This document shows positions 19,727 to 28,928 of a stretch of DNA of 64,000 bases, in pieces. The notes under the pieces are model-generated. The model was not told the origin of the DNA. It did no database searches and worked only from the letters and a program-made list of their open reading frames with translations. The translations under genes were made by a program, and so were the position numbers. The DNA lies in the NCBI RefSeq assembly GCF_004514475.2, contig NZ_MYFO02000002.1:372001-436000 (forward strand). The letters run 5' to 3'. This DNA is from Paenibacillus athensensis. GTDB lineage: Bacteria > Bacillota > Bacilli > Paenibacillales > NBRC-103111. Each line of letters opens with the position of its first letter. The stretch's first letter is position 1.

Positions 19727-19819
19727 CTACGCTCTACGGCGTTTTCTCATGTACCAGACTACTTGTTGAACCAAATCACGGACGGAAACGGGGCGAGCTA
19801 AAGCGATTGTCATTGTCAT
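19727..19819 (-). CDS. 30-residue basic small protein
   Basis: A short frame starts at ATG 19819 (MTMTIALARPVSVRDL) and ends in a basic tail MRKRRRA. The middle (VRDLVQQVVWYM) is amphipathic or hydrophobic. AGGGAGG lies eight bases upstream, ideal spacing, which is the main evidence for translation. A second in-frame ATG six bases upstream is too close to that site. It lies alone between the ssuB terminator and the GH81 gene, on the opposite strand. Function is unknown; small membrane-associated or toxin-like peptides can look like this. Confidence 0.45.
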   Translation of the reverse strand: MTMTIALARPVSVRDLVQQVVWYMRKRRRA

Positions 19820-20050
19820 GAGCATAACCTCCCTGAGCCAGAAAATGCAAAGCTTGAAGAGTACTACGGAAGCAAACGCGGTTTGGTTTTATTTTTTTTT
19901 CAACAGGCGAAAAAAATCATTTCTAAAATTTTTTTCGGAACATAAACTCAAAATATTTCGTGAATTTTTCGGTCAATATGACCTTGACTTCCCACTATCT
20001 GCCCGTTAAACTGAGGGAAAGCCGCGAAATATCCAGATTTTAACTAAAAT

Positions 20051-20125
20051 ATTTTCGATAAAGTGATTTTATTCGAAAATAAAGGAGGTGGTTTTTCGGT
20101 AATTTCGAAAATGCAATCGCTTACA
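20051..20125 (+). promoter_or_regulatory. Inverted repeat and perfect cre site upstream of GH81 gene
   Basis: ATTTTCG (20051-20057) and CGAAAAT (20074-20080) form an inverted repeat in an AT-rich promoter region. TGCAATCGCTTACA (20112-20125) matches every fixed position of the CcpA cre consensus and lies 25 bp before the start codon, a roadblock position. The remainder of 19820-20050 is AT-rich without a visible gene. Confidence 0.65.
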
Positions 20126-20149
20126 AAAAAGAGGAATGGGAGGCAACAC

Positions 20150-23100
20150 ATGAAGAAAATCATATTCACTGCAATGGCCCTGTTGCTTGTGCTTACCCTG
20201 CTGCAACCAACGAGTCCCGCTTACGCCTTTTCGGGCGAAGTGAGCGTCGGCGCAGGCAGCTACACGACGGCGCTGCCGCCGGAAACATCAGCTCCGTCCT
20301 ACTGGGATATTGATCGCGTTCACGGTCAATTGGCATATCCGGTTCCGCAAAGCACAATTTACAAAACAAGCAACGTGACCGGCCCGATCCCGACGAGCGA
20401 CTGGTGGTCCGATTTGGCCTGGGACCCGTTCTCGGAACGGCAGTATCCGCATCCGCTGGCCTTCTGGCCGAAAACAGGCGGCTTGCAGGTGTATTATCCA
20501 GGCAAAAGCATCGGCATCATGGTCGATCGCTTCGGCTGGCAGCGTGACATCCAAGCCAACATCCAAGACAGCAACGCCAAGGATTTCATGCTCGGCCATT
20601 CGGCCACTTCTTTCCCTGACGCGAAAGTGGACGGGTACAGCGACTGGATGGTGACGGCATCCTTTGCCAGCGGTTCCAACAGCATGAAGCTGACCTATGG
20701 CCACGGCTCGCCTTACGTTTACGGCATTTTCGCCGGTGGCAATCCCAAGCTGACGTTCCCGACTGCGCCGACGGTATTCAGCGGCAATGCCAACAGCGCC
20801 GTGCTCGGGATCAAAACGAACGGCAAATATTACGCCCTGTTCGGTCCGACGGGCTCGACCTGGTCGGGGATCGGTACGACGACGCTCGTCAACAACCTGA
20901 ATGGCAAAAACTATTTCTCACTCGCCCTCTTGCCTGACGGTTTGACCGATGCAACGGCACCTGCTGCGCTGAGCAAATACCAGCAATACGCCTATTCGCA
21001 CGTGACGAACACGCAGGTGTCGTGGAACTTCGACGAAGCGACCAGCATGGTCACCTCGACGTATAACTTCACCGTTACGCCAAAGGAAACGGGAGCGCCG
21101 GCGGCGACCTTGTTCGCCCTGTACCCGCACCAATGGAAAAACAGTGCGACGCCGCTGCTTAACAGCTATACGTATAACAGCATTCGCGGCAAAATGATTG
21201 TCGGCGAAGGCTCGTCCTTCTCCATGTCGATCAAATTCAACGGCATTTTGCCGGTGCTGCCGAATAAAGGCACCTACAACGTCAACCAGCTCAAGACGTA
21301 CCTCCAGCAAGACGGCGCGGAAAACAAATACAGCCCGCTCTACAAGACGGATACGTATTTTGCCGGCAAGGAGCTGAACCGCTGGACGCAGATCGCGGCC
21401 ATTGCCGATCAGGTCGATCCGACGCTGGCGCCGACGGCCCGCAATAAAGTGAAAACGGCGCTGGAGGATTATCTGAAAGCGAGCAAATCCGACGGCACGC
21501 AGGACCCGAACGCATTTTTCGGCTACAACAGCACCTGGGGCACGCTGATCGGCTACCGCGAAGGCTTCTATAGCGCTCCGCTGCTGAGCGACCACCATTT
21601 CCATTACGGTTATTTCATCAAAGCGGCCGCAGATATCGCACGCGTCGATAAAACGTGGGCCAGTGACGCGCAATGGGGCGGCATGGTCAAAATGCTGATC
21701 CGGGAAATCGCCAACCCGAACCGCAACGATACGATGTTCCCGTTCTTGCGCAATTTTGATCCATATGCGGGCCATTCCTGGGCCAACGGCAAAGGTCACA
21801 CTGCTGACGGCAACGACCAGGAGTCCGTATCCGAAGCGCTGAACGCGTGGTCGGGCATTATTCAATGGGGTGAAGCGACCGGCGACAAAACGCTGCGAGA
21901 CCTCGGCATTTATTTGTACACGACGGAAATGACGGCAGGCGACCAATACTGGTTCGATGTGGACAACGAGAACCTGCCCGCCGATTACAATCACTCCGCT
22001 GTCTGGATGGTATTCGGCGGCAAAAGCGCCAATGCGACCTGGTGGACGGACAATCCGCGTCTGAAGTTCCCGATTTTGTGGCTGCCGCTTACGGCTTCGT
22101 CGCTGTATCTCGGCTACCATCCGGATTATGTCAAGGAGCAATACGACGACATGATGGGGCCAAGCACGACGGAATACATCAACGCTTACGGGCAAGGGCA
22201 ATACAACAGTGAAGAAAAGTGGGACGATCTGAGCAACATGTACTATGCGCTGTACGATCCTGCTGCCGCGATTGCCAATCTGAACGCCCTTGGCACGAAT
22301 TTCCCGACGGAAATCGGCAACTCGCATTCGAATACGTACTATTGGGTGCATAACTTGAACGCATTGGGCCGTCCGGACCCGAGTGTGACCGCGAACTACC
22401 CGATATATGCCGTATTCAATAAAAACGGCGTTCGCTCTTATTTTGTCTACAATATGAAAAATACGGCTATCACCGTCGATTTCTCCGACGGCCAGCGAGT
22501 AACGGCACAGCCGAACAGCTTTAACACCGACAACGGCGTGCACATCATGGATACGATTGCACCGTCTACGCCGACCAACGTCAGCGTGTTGCGCAAATCG
22601 TCCAACTACGTCGATCTGACATGGACAGCGTCGACCGATAATCGCGGCGTAGCGGGCTATGAGGTATACCGCAACGGCGTTAAAGTCGGCACGACGTCGA
22701 CGACTTCGTACCACGACACGGGCCTTTCGGCTACAACGGCTTATAGCTATACGGTCAAAGCCAAAGACCTTGACGGCTTGTTGTCCGGAGCAAGCACCGC
22801 TTTGAATGTAACGACGACAGCGGTTGATACGACTGCGCCAAGCGTGCCGACCGGCTTGCTGCAAGCCGCCTCGACAACGACCAGTGTGACGCTGGCCTGG
22901 AACGCTGCAGCAGACAACGTGCAAACGACGGACTACGACGTCTATCGCAACGGCACGCTCGTTGGCACGGTGCAGGGCACCTCGTTTACCGACAAGGGCC
23001 TGCAAGCAGTTACGGTATATACGTATACGGTGAAGGCGCGCGATGCCGCAGGCAATACATCGGCAGCCAGCGCAGCGCTGCAAGCGCGGACCGATTTGAT

Positions 23101-25612
23101 ACAAACCGGGGATTTTACGCAAAAAATTACCGAGCCGACCACCACACAAGCCAAATATTCGGTTGTGTTCGGCGATACGCCTTCAACGGTCATTTTGAAC
23201 GCCAAAATTAACGGCGGCGGCCAATCCGGCTACATGATGACCAATAATAACGGGACATGGGAATACACTGTTCCCGTACCGGCCAATGCAACGATTGATT
23301 ATTTCTATACGTACATCATCAACGGCGTAGGCAAGGATTCGCAAAGCTTCAGCTACAAAATGGGACTGTTCTCGCCGCCTCCGGCCGACAGCCAGGCGCC
23401 GACAGCGCCAACGGGCTTGACGTCGCCGTCGAAGACGAGCTCGTCGGTGAGCCTGAGCTGGACCGCATCGACCGATAATGTCGGCGTGACGGGCTATGAC
23501 GTGTACAGCGGCGCAAGCTTGGTCGCATCGACGACCGGAGCGACAAGCGTGACGGTCAGCGGCCTGAGCGCCGGCACCAGCTATACTTTTACAGTCAAAG
23601 CGAAGGATGCAGCCGGCAACGTGTCCGCAGCCAGCAGCGGCTTGACGGTCGTCACCGACGCCACAGCCGACACACAAGCGCCAACAGCGCCGACAGGTCT
23701 GACGTCGCCGTCGAAGACGAGCACGTCGGTGAGCCTGAGCTGGAGCGCGTCGACCGATAACGTCGGCGTGACGGGCTATGACGTCTACAGCGGCGCAAGC
23801 TTGGTCGCATCGACGACCGGAGCGACAAGCGTTACCGTCAGCGGCTTGACTGCGAATACGAGCTATACGTTTACGGTAAAAGCGAAGGACGCCGCAGGCA
23901 ACGTGTCTGCAGCGAGCAGCGGCTTGACGGTTGTCACCAACGCCTCGGCGGACACGCAAGCGCCAACAGCGCCGACAGGTCTGACGTCGCCGTCGAAAAC
24001 GAGCACGTCGGTGAGCCTGAGCTGGACGGCATCGACCGATAACGTAGGCGTGACCGGCTACGATGTGTACAGCGGCGCAAGCGTGGTCGCATCGACGACC
24101 GGAGCGACAAGCGTGACGGTCAGCGGCCTGAGCGCGGGCACGAGCTACACGTTTACAGTCAAAGCGAAGGACGCAGCCGGCAACGTGTCGGCAGCCAGCA
24201 GCGGGTTGACGGTAGTGACCGACAGCGGTCAAACCGGCGGCGCGACCTCCAACGTCTTCTTTGTACGCGACGGTGCGGCTCCGGGAACGCCGGGGGCGCT
24301 GAGCAATACCGCCGGTTCGAACGCCGCTACCGATGCGGTGCCGTCTGCGGGCGGGCAAAATCTCGACGTCACCTCTCCGGCAAGCTCGCAGGTGGTCGAG
24401 TGGGTATCTCCGGCGATTACCGGAACGTACAACAGCGGCGGCGCTACGGTATACACGCTGTATGTGGATTCGGGCACGAGCGTCGGCAATGCGTTCAAAG
24501 CGCAAGTGCAATATGATTTTAACGGCGACGGCACCTATGACCGCACGGAAACCTTTGGTTACAAAGCAACCGATCCGGTTGCCGGCAACGAGTCTTACAC
24601 GACGCAAGGCGTGCAGGCCAGCGGCGCCGCGTTGACCAACATGACCGGCGGCAAAGTGAAGCTGCGGGTATGGATGGCGCTTGGCAGCGGCTCGACCAAT
24701 ACCGTGCGTACCGATGCCACGTCTGCGCAGGGCTCGCAATCGCAGCTGACGATTCCGTATACCGTTGCTTCCGGACCGGCGGATACACAAGCGCCGACAG
24801 CGCCAACAGGCCTGACCTCGCCATCGAAAACGAGCAGCTCGGTCAGCCTGAGCTGGACGGCGTCGACCGATAACGTGGGGGTAACGGGCTATGATGTCTT
24901 CAGTGGCAGCACCGTTGTCGCTTCGACCACAGGAGCAACCAGCGCAACCGTTAGCGGCTTGAGCGCGAACACAAGCTACACGTTTACGGTGAAGGCGAAG
25001 GACGCGGCCGGTAACGTATCGGCAGCCAGCAGCGCGGTGAGCGTGACGACGAATGCCGGCGATACGCAAGCGCCGACAGCGCCAACGGGTCTTGCAGCTC
25101 CATCGAAGACGAGCACATCGGTCAACCTGAGCTGGACGGCGTCGACCGATAACGTGGGCGTAACGGGCTACGATGTGTATAGCGGCAGCACCGTTGTCGC
25201 TTCGACTACAGGAGCAACGAGCGCAACCGTTAGCGGGTTGAGCGCCAACACCAGCTACACCTTTACGGTAAAAGCGAAGGATGCGGCGGGCAATGTGTCT
25301 GCAGCCAGCAGCGCGCTGAGCGTGACGACCAATCCGCTGGCCGGCGATTTTACCGACACGATTACAAAATTAAGCGCCTCGTCCGCCAAATGGACCTTTA
25401 CGCCGAACCCATCGGCAACAAGCGTTATTTTGCACTACACAATTGCCGGTCAAGGCCAGCAAAACGTCAACATGAGCGTAAATGGAACCAACTGGGAATA
25501 TACTGTAACCAGTGGACTTTCCGCAGGCGCGGTCGTCACGTATTCGTATACGTACACGTTATCCGGCCAAGGCGCGAAGGATTCCTCCAACATGAGCTAC
25601 ACCCAGCCTTAA
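20150..25612 (+). CDS. Secreted GH81 endo-beta-1,3-glucanase with FN3 and CBM56-like modules
   Basis: This 1820-residue secreted enzyme is set to start at ATG 20150 by GGGAGG upstream and a clear signal peptide ending PAYA. The GH81 domain covers about residues 30-790 (SDWWSDLAWDPFSERQYPHP early). Likely catalytic residues are D481 in DHHFHYGYF and E558/E562 in NDQESVSEALNAW, the spacing known for the family. Then come two FN3 domains (about 801, 893), a CBM56-like beta-glucan-binding domain (988), three near-identical FN3 domains (1081, 1174, 1268), an unassigned module (1360-1540), two more FN3 (1545, 1638) and a second CBM56-like domain (1732-1820). It likely cuts beta-1,3-glucan together with the GH16 enzyme and is probably catabolite-repressed through the cre site. 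Confidence 0.93.
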   Translation: MKKIIFTAMALLLVLTLLQPTSPAYAFSGEVSVGAGSYTTALPPETSAPSYWDIDRVHGQLAYPVPQSTIYKTSNVTGPIPTSDWWSDLAWDPFSERQYPHPLAFWPKTGGLQVYYPGKSIGIMVDRFGWQRDIQANIQDSNAKDFMLGHSATSFPDAKVDGYSDWMVTASFASGSNSMKLTYGHGSPYVYGIFAGGNPKLTFPTAPTVFSGNANSAVLGIKTNGKYYALFGPTGSTWSGIGTTTLVNNLNGKNYFSLALLPDGLTDATAPAALSKYQQYAYSHVTNTQVSWNFDEATSMVTSTYNFTVTPKETGAPAATLFALYPHQWKNSATPLLNSYTYNSIRGKMIVGEGSSFSMSIKFNGILPVLPNKGTYNVNQLKTYLQQDGAENKYSPLYKTDTYFAGKELNRWTQIAAIADQVDPTLAPTARNKVKTALEDYLKASKSDGTQDPNAFFGYNSTWGTLIGYREGFYSAPLLSDHHFHYGYFIKAAADIARVDKTWASDAQWGGMVKMLIREIANPNRNDTMFPFLRNFDPYAGHSWANGKGHTADGNDQESVSEALNAWSGIIQWGEATGDKTLRDLGIYLYTTEMTAGDQYWFDVDNENLPADYNHSAVWMVFGGKSANATWWTDNPRLKFPILWLPLTASSLYLGYHPDYVKEQYDDMMGPSTTEYINAYGQGQYNSEEKWDDLSNMYYALYDPAAAIANLNALGTNFPTEIGNSHSNTYYWVHNLNALGRPDPSVTANYPIYAVFNKNGVRSYFVYNMKNTAITVDFSDGQRVTAQPNSFNTDNGVHIMDTIAPSTPTNVSVLRKSSNYVDLTWTASTDNRGVAGYEVYRNGVKVGTTSTTSYHDTGLSATTAYSYTVKAKDLDGLLSGASTALNVTTTAVDTTAPSVPTGLLQAASTTTSVTLAWNAAADNVQTTDYDVYRNGTLVGTVQGTSFTDKGLQAVTVYTYTVKARDAAGNTSAASAALQARTDLIQTGDFTQKITEPTTTQAKYSVVFGDTPSTVILNAKINGGGQSGYMMTNNNGTWEYTVPVPANATIDYFYTYIINGVGKDSQSFSYKMGLFSPPPADSQAPTAPTGLTSPSKTSSSVSLSWTASTDNVGVTGYDVYSGASLVASTTGATSVTVSGLSAGTSYTFTVKAKDAAGNVSAASSGLTVVTDATADTQAPTAPTGLTSPSKTSTSVSLSWSASTDNVGVTGYDVYSGASLVASTTGATSVTVSGLTANTSYTFTVKAKDAAGNVSAASSGLTVVTNASADTQAPTAPTGLTSPSKTSTSVSLSWTASTDNVGVTGYDVYSGASVVASTTGATSVTVSGLSAGTSYTFTVKAKDAAGNVSAASSGLTVVTDSGQTGGATSNVFFVRDGAAPGTPGALSNTAGSNAATDAVPSAGGQNLDVTSPASSQVVEWVSPAITGTYNSGGATVYTLYVDSGTSVGNAFKAQVQYDFNGDGTYDRTETFGYKATDPVAGNESYTTQGVQASGAALTNMTGGKVKLRVWMALGSGSTNTVRTDATSAQGSQSQLTIPYTVASGPADTQAPTAPTGLTSPSKTSSSVSLSWTASTDNVGVTGYDVFSGSTVVASTTGATSATVSGLSANTSYTFTVKAKDAAGNVSAASSAVSVTTNAGDTQAPTAPTGLAAPSKTSTSVNLSWTASTDNVGVTGYDVYSGSTVVASTTGATSATVSGLSANTSYTFTVKAKDAAGNVSAASSALSVTTNPLAGDFTDTITKLSASSAKWTFTPNPSATSVILHYTIAGQGQQNVNMSVNGTNWEYTVTSGLSAGAVVTYSYTYTLSGQGAKDSSNMSYTQP
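23389..25340 (+). repeat. Near-identical FN3-coding repeats
   Basis: Five FN3 units of roughly 280 bp begin near 23389, 23668, 23950, 24780 and 25061. They are almost identical, with DTQAPTAPTGL as the recurring start. The unassigned module at about 24226-24779 separates the third and fourth. Confidence 0.85.
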
Positions 25613-25628
25613 TGGCAAAAGCATTCGA

Positions 25629-25657
25629 ACCAGCCGCCTGAGCGCGGCTGGTTTTTT
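25629..25657 (+). terminator. Terminator after GH81 gene
   Basis: CCAGCCGC and GCGGCTGG with a 6-base loop and six T residues. Confidence 0.85.
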
Positions 25658-25772
25658 GTATGCGGGAGCAGGCTCCCGGCGGAACTGGCGAAAATCTTTT
25701 TCGGCAGCGGACAAGGGTCGAATGGCGCCGGTAACGCGCGCATATATTGGGGGAAAGAAGGGATGATGCTGG

Positions 25773-26648
25773 ATGAAAAGGATCAAATACGATATGGCGG
25801 GCTCTTGCGCGGTCACCGTAAACCGGCAGCCGGTCGTGGAAGCGCTGATTGCAGCGGCGCTGACGGCCGATGCCGCGCTGGAGCGCGAAAGGGATCTGTC
25901 CCCGGCCAATCCGCTGATTAATGCCGTCTTGTCCCGTTTGGTCGGACTGGCTGGCCTGACCTATACCCCGGCAGAGGAGCGGGCGGTGCTGGCGGACGAG
26001 CGCATTCGCCGTCTGCGCGAACGGCTGCTTGGCAAATTAAGCATAGCGGAAGGGGCGCTGGAACACTTTTATGCCGAGCGGCTCGGACGGCAGCCAGCGC
26101 TGACGTTGGCTTCGCTGGGCGCGTTTCCGTACTATGCGAACTATGAGGCGCTGCTTGCGCTGGAGCTGCGTCATTTGCAGGAGCTGGAGCTGTTGCCGGG
26201 CGGCGGAGCCGGGATGTCGGCGGTTTTTGTCGGGAGCGGGCCGCTGCCGCTCAGCGCGATTTTGCTGCAAGCCGCCACCGGGGTACAGGTTGTTTGCGTG
26301 GACAACAACCGCACCGCTTGCGTGGCGGCGCAGCGGCTGCTGGCGCGGCTCGGGCTCGAAGACGCGCTGCCGGTTGTGCACGCCGCCGGCGAAGCGTATG
26401 ACTACGGCGGGCATGCTCTGGCGCTGGTCGCCAGCCTTGTGGCGGACAAGCGCGCAGTCGCCCGGCAGATCCGCGTAACGCGGCCGGGCGCGGCGTTGGC
26501 CGTGCGCAGTGCCGAAGGCGTGCGCACGCTGCTGTATGAGCCCGTAGACGAAGCCGGGCTCGAAGGGCTGGGCTGCCGCAAGCTGGGACAGTCGTCAGGC
26601 AACGGCGAGGTGATCAACTCGACGTTGTTTTATCGGCTGTCTCCGTAA
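25773..26648 (+). CDS. Nicotianamine synthase / CntL-like enzyme (orphan)
   Basis: The 291-residue protein carries hallmarks of the nicotianamine synthase family: FPYYANYEALLALEL near residue 115 and the SAM-binding segment FVGSGPLPL at 152-159, with VVCVDNNRTA downstream. Family members transfer aminobutanoyl groups from SAM, either onto further SAM units (nicotianamine) or onto an amino acid as in bacterial CntL, the first step of staphylopine-type opine metallophores. Such bacterial genes normally sit beside an opine dehydrogenase (CntM) and a metallophore importer. Neither is present here; neighbours are GH81 and a DinB-like protein. It either works with distant partners or makes a nicotianamine-like product itself. 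The ATG follows GAAGGG at slightly long spacing. Confidence 0.82.
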   Translation: MKRIKYDMAGSCAVTVNRQPVVEALIAAALTADAALERERDLSPANPLINAVLSRLVGLAGLTYTPAEERAVLADERIRRLRERLLGKLSIAEGALEHFYAERLGRQPALTLASLGAFPYYANYEALLALELRHLQELELLPGGGAGMSAVFVGSGPLPLSAILLQAATGVQVVCVDNNRTACVAAQRLLARLGLEDALPVVHAAGEAYDYGGHALALVASLVADKRAVARQIRVTRPGAALAVRSAEGVRTLLYEPVDEAGLEGLGCRKLGQSSGNGEVINSTLFYRLSP

Positions 26649-26902
26649 GCGGCAGCGGGTCGTTCGGCGCGAGGCGCAGGCCGCGGCGGCGCGTGCCGGA
26701 GTGAGCCATGCCGATGGCTGAGCTTGCGCTGGCACGATGGACGTAAGGCGCTGCGTTTGGTCTCGATTCAAGCCGCCGGAACTTGAACGCCTGTAACCTG
26801 GATTAGAGTAGACCTGACGGTAAGCAGCGGCGGGCTGTCCAGATTGGGAGATGGCCGTTATAATGGACGTATCAAGTTTGATTTTTGGGATGGAGGGCGG
26901 CT

Positions 26903-27430
26903 ATGGTGAATTTTGACCTTCAGGAAGCAATGGAACTGCTGGAGCGGACCCCTCAGGTGCTACGCCTCTGGTTGTCCGGCTTGTCCGCGGGCTGGCTGGC
27001 GAGCCGCGAGGGCGAAGGCACGTGGAATCCCGAAGAGGTGGTCGGGCATCTGATCGAAGCGGAAACGACCAACTGGCTGCCCAAGGTGGAGATGATATTG
27101 CGTGAAGGAGAAAGCCGCGAGTTCCCGGTTTTTGATCGCTTTGCGCATTTGCCGCATACGGGAGCTACGACTTTGGAACATAAGCTCGATGAATTTCAGC
27201 GGGTGCGGCAGGCGAACATCAACAGATTGCAGCAGCTGGTCGATCCGCAGCGGGATCTGGAGCGGACCGGCTTGCATCCGGCATTTGGCGTCGTCAAGCT
27301 GCGCGAGCTGCTGTCGACGTGGGTGGTGCACGATTTAACGCATACGTCGCAGATTATGCGGGTCATGGCCGAGCGGTATCGCGAGGACGTAGGCCCTTGG
27401 TCCGCTTACTTGAGCATTTTGAAAAAATGA
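26903..27430 (+). CDS. DinB-superfamily protein
   Basis: The 175-residue protein fits the DinB/YfiT four-helix fold. The first His is in EEVVGHLIEAETTNW (about residue 51) and the last in WVVHDLTHTSQIMRVM (about 140-144), the three-histidine metal site typical of the superfamily. The ATG at 26903 follows GGAGGGCGG. Members include thiol transferases that use bacillithiol or mycothiol and many uncharacterised damage-inducible proteins. It stands alone between the NAS-like gene and the C-S lyase. The 254 bp before it hold no gene. Confidence 0.82.
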   Translation: MVNFDLQEAMELLERTPQVLRLWLSGLSAGWLASREGEGTWNPEEVVGHLIEAETTNWLPKVEMILREGESREFPVFDRFAHLPHTGATTLEHKLDEFQRVRQANINRLQQLVDPQRDLERTGLHPAFGVVKLRELLSTWVVHDLTHTSQIMRVMAERYREDVGPWSAYLSILKK

Positions 27431-27460
27431 GCTTGCAGCAGCGCTCCGCACACAACCGCT

Positions 27461-27532
27461 TGCCCCGCTAAGCCGGGGGCGGGTTTGATCGTGTTGGTCT
27501 CCGCACGAGTGGACCGAACAGGTGCTTTTTTT
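27461..27532 (+). terminator. Hairpins between DinB-like gene and patB
   Basis: GCCCC/GGGGGC (27462-27480) probably ends the DinB transcript. A weaker GCAC/GTGC hairpin with seven T residues ends at about 27532, just before the C-S lyase gene, and could be part of a leader. Confidence 0.4.
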
Positions 27533-27597
27533 CATACAGATGTCAGATTGACAGATCAAGCAGCTAAAGCTCAATCTGCAAAAAAGGAGATGCGACA

Positions 27598-28767
27598 ATG
27601 TTTGATTTTGACCGCAAGCTGGAGCCGCCGGGTTCCGGGGGGCTGAAATGGGATTATGCGGCAGCCAAATACGGAGCCCCAGATTTACTGGCGATGTGGG
27701 TCGCGGAAATGGATTTTCCCGCTCCGCCCGCAGTGCTGGAAGCGATCCGGCATCGGGCGGAAAGCGGCGTATTCGGATATACGTTCTCCGACAACGCCTA
27801 TACGTCGGCCATTGTCGACTGGCTGGCACGCCGTCACGGCTGGGCGATCAAGCCTGACTGGCTGGCGCATGCGCCGGGCGTAGTGCCTGCGCTGCATTAT
27901 TGCGTGCAGGCGTTTACGCAGCCGGGGGATCAGGTGCTGATCCCGACGCCGGTTTATCCGCCGTTCAAGGAGGTCGTGGAGCGTAACGACCGCAGGCTCG
28001 TTTGCCATGAGCTGACAGCCGACGAGAACGGCCGCTATCGGATGAATATGGACGAGCTGGAGCGACAGCTGGCGGGAGGCGTCAAGCTGCTGCTGCTGTG
28101 CAGTCCGCATAATCCCGTCGGCCGGGTATGGACGCCGGACGAGCTGGAAGCGGTCGGTCGATTAGCGGAAGCTTACGGTGTCATCGTTGCGTCCGATGAA
28201 ATTCACGCCGATCTCGTCTTCGCGCCGCATACACATACGCCGTTTGCCCGGCTGTCCGAGACGTTGGCAGCCCGTACCGTCGTCTGCATCTCGCCGAGCA
28301 AAGCGTTCAACCTTGCCGGCCTGCAGTCGGCCAGCGTCGTCATCGCCGACCGCAAGCTGCGCCTTGCGTATCGGCAGGCCGTCCAGCGCGCTTTCATCGG
28401 CGCGCCCAACACGTTCGCGCTCGTCGCAACGACCGCCGCTTACCGCGAAGGCGAGGCGTGGCTGGACGCCTGCCTCGCCTATATTCGCGGAAATATTGCG
28501 CTCTTGCGGTCCTGGGTCGACGAGCGCTTCCCGCAGCTGCGCTTCGCCGAACCGGAAGGCACGTATCTCGTATGGCTCGATTGCCGTAAGCTTGGGCTCA
28601 GCAATGCCGAGCTGCACGAGTTTTTTGTGCAGCGGGCACGAATCGCCGTCAATTTCGGCGATACGTTTGTAGCCGGCGGAGACGGATTCGTCCGCCTTAA
28701 TCTGGCGTGTCCGCGCGCCGTGCTCGAAGAAGCGCTGGAGCGGCTGGAGGCGGCGCTTCGCGCGTAG
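27598..28767 (+). CDS. patB: PatB/MalY-type PLP-dependent C-S lyase
   Basis: The 389-residue aminotransferase-fold enzyme starts at ATG 27598 after AAAGGAGATG. The sequence reads FDFDRKLEPPGSGGLKWDYA at the start, as in MalY/PatB cystathionine beta-lyases. The PLP lysine lies in CISPSKAFNLAGLQSA (about residue 236), and the cofactor-binding regions are LCSPHNPVGRVW and VASDEIHADL. The reaction is beta-elimination of cystathionine or cysteine conjugates, releasing a thiol, pyruvate and ammonia. Several sulfur-acquisition genes nearby fit a sulfur-metabolism role. Substrate choice is not resolved. Confidence 0.88.
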   Translation: MFDFDRKLEPPGSGGLKWDYAAAKYGAPDLLAMWVAEMDFPAPPAVLEAIRHRAESGVFGYTFSDNAYTSAIVDWLARRHGWAIKPDWLAHAPGVVPALHYCVQAFTQPGDQVLIPTPVYPPFKEVVERNDRRLVCHELTADENGRYRMNMDELERQLAGGVKLLLLCSPHNPVGRVWTPDELEAVGRLAEAYGVIVASDEIHADLVFAPHTHTPFARLSETLAARTVVCISPSKAFNLAGLQSASVVIADRKLRLAYRQAVQRAFIGAPNTFALVATTAAYREGEAWLDACLAYIRGNIALLRSWVDERFPQLRFAEPEGTYLVWLDCRKLGLSNAELHEFFVQRARIAVNFGDTFVAGGDGFVRLNLACPRAVLEEALERLEAALRA

Positions 28768-28928
28768 AGGGCCGGCCGTGCGGAGCGCTGCACGCTGAGT
28801 GCGCCGATCTGGCGAGCGCTCCCCGGCGCGTCACTCGCTCAGCGCCCCGTCGTCGCCTCCGTTTTTCCGCAAACTCATCGTTTTCCCGCGACCGATCGGC
28901 CGTCAGAGCTTTTCGCCCGCCGCAGCCG

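Noticed and set aside
27505-27532. Fifth member of the sulfur leader family before patB
   Set aside because: CCGC-ACGA-GTGG resembles the small hairpin, but the terminator stem is only four pairs and no matching promoter was seen, so it was left out of the group.
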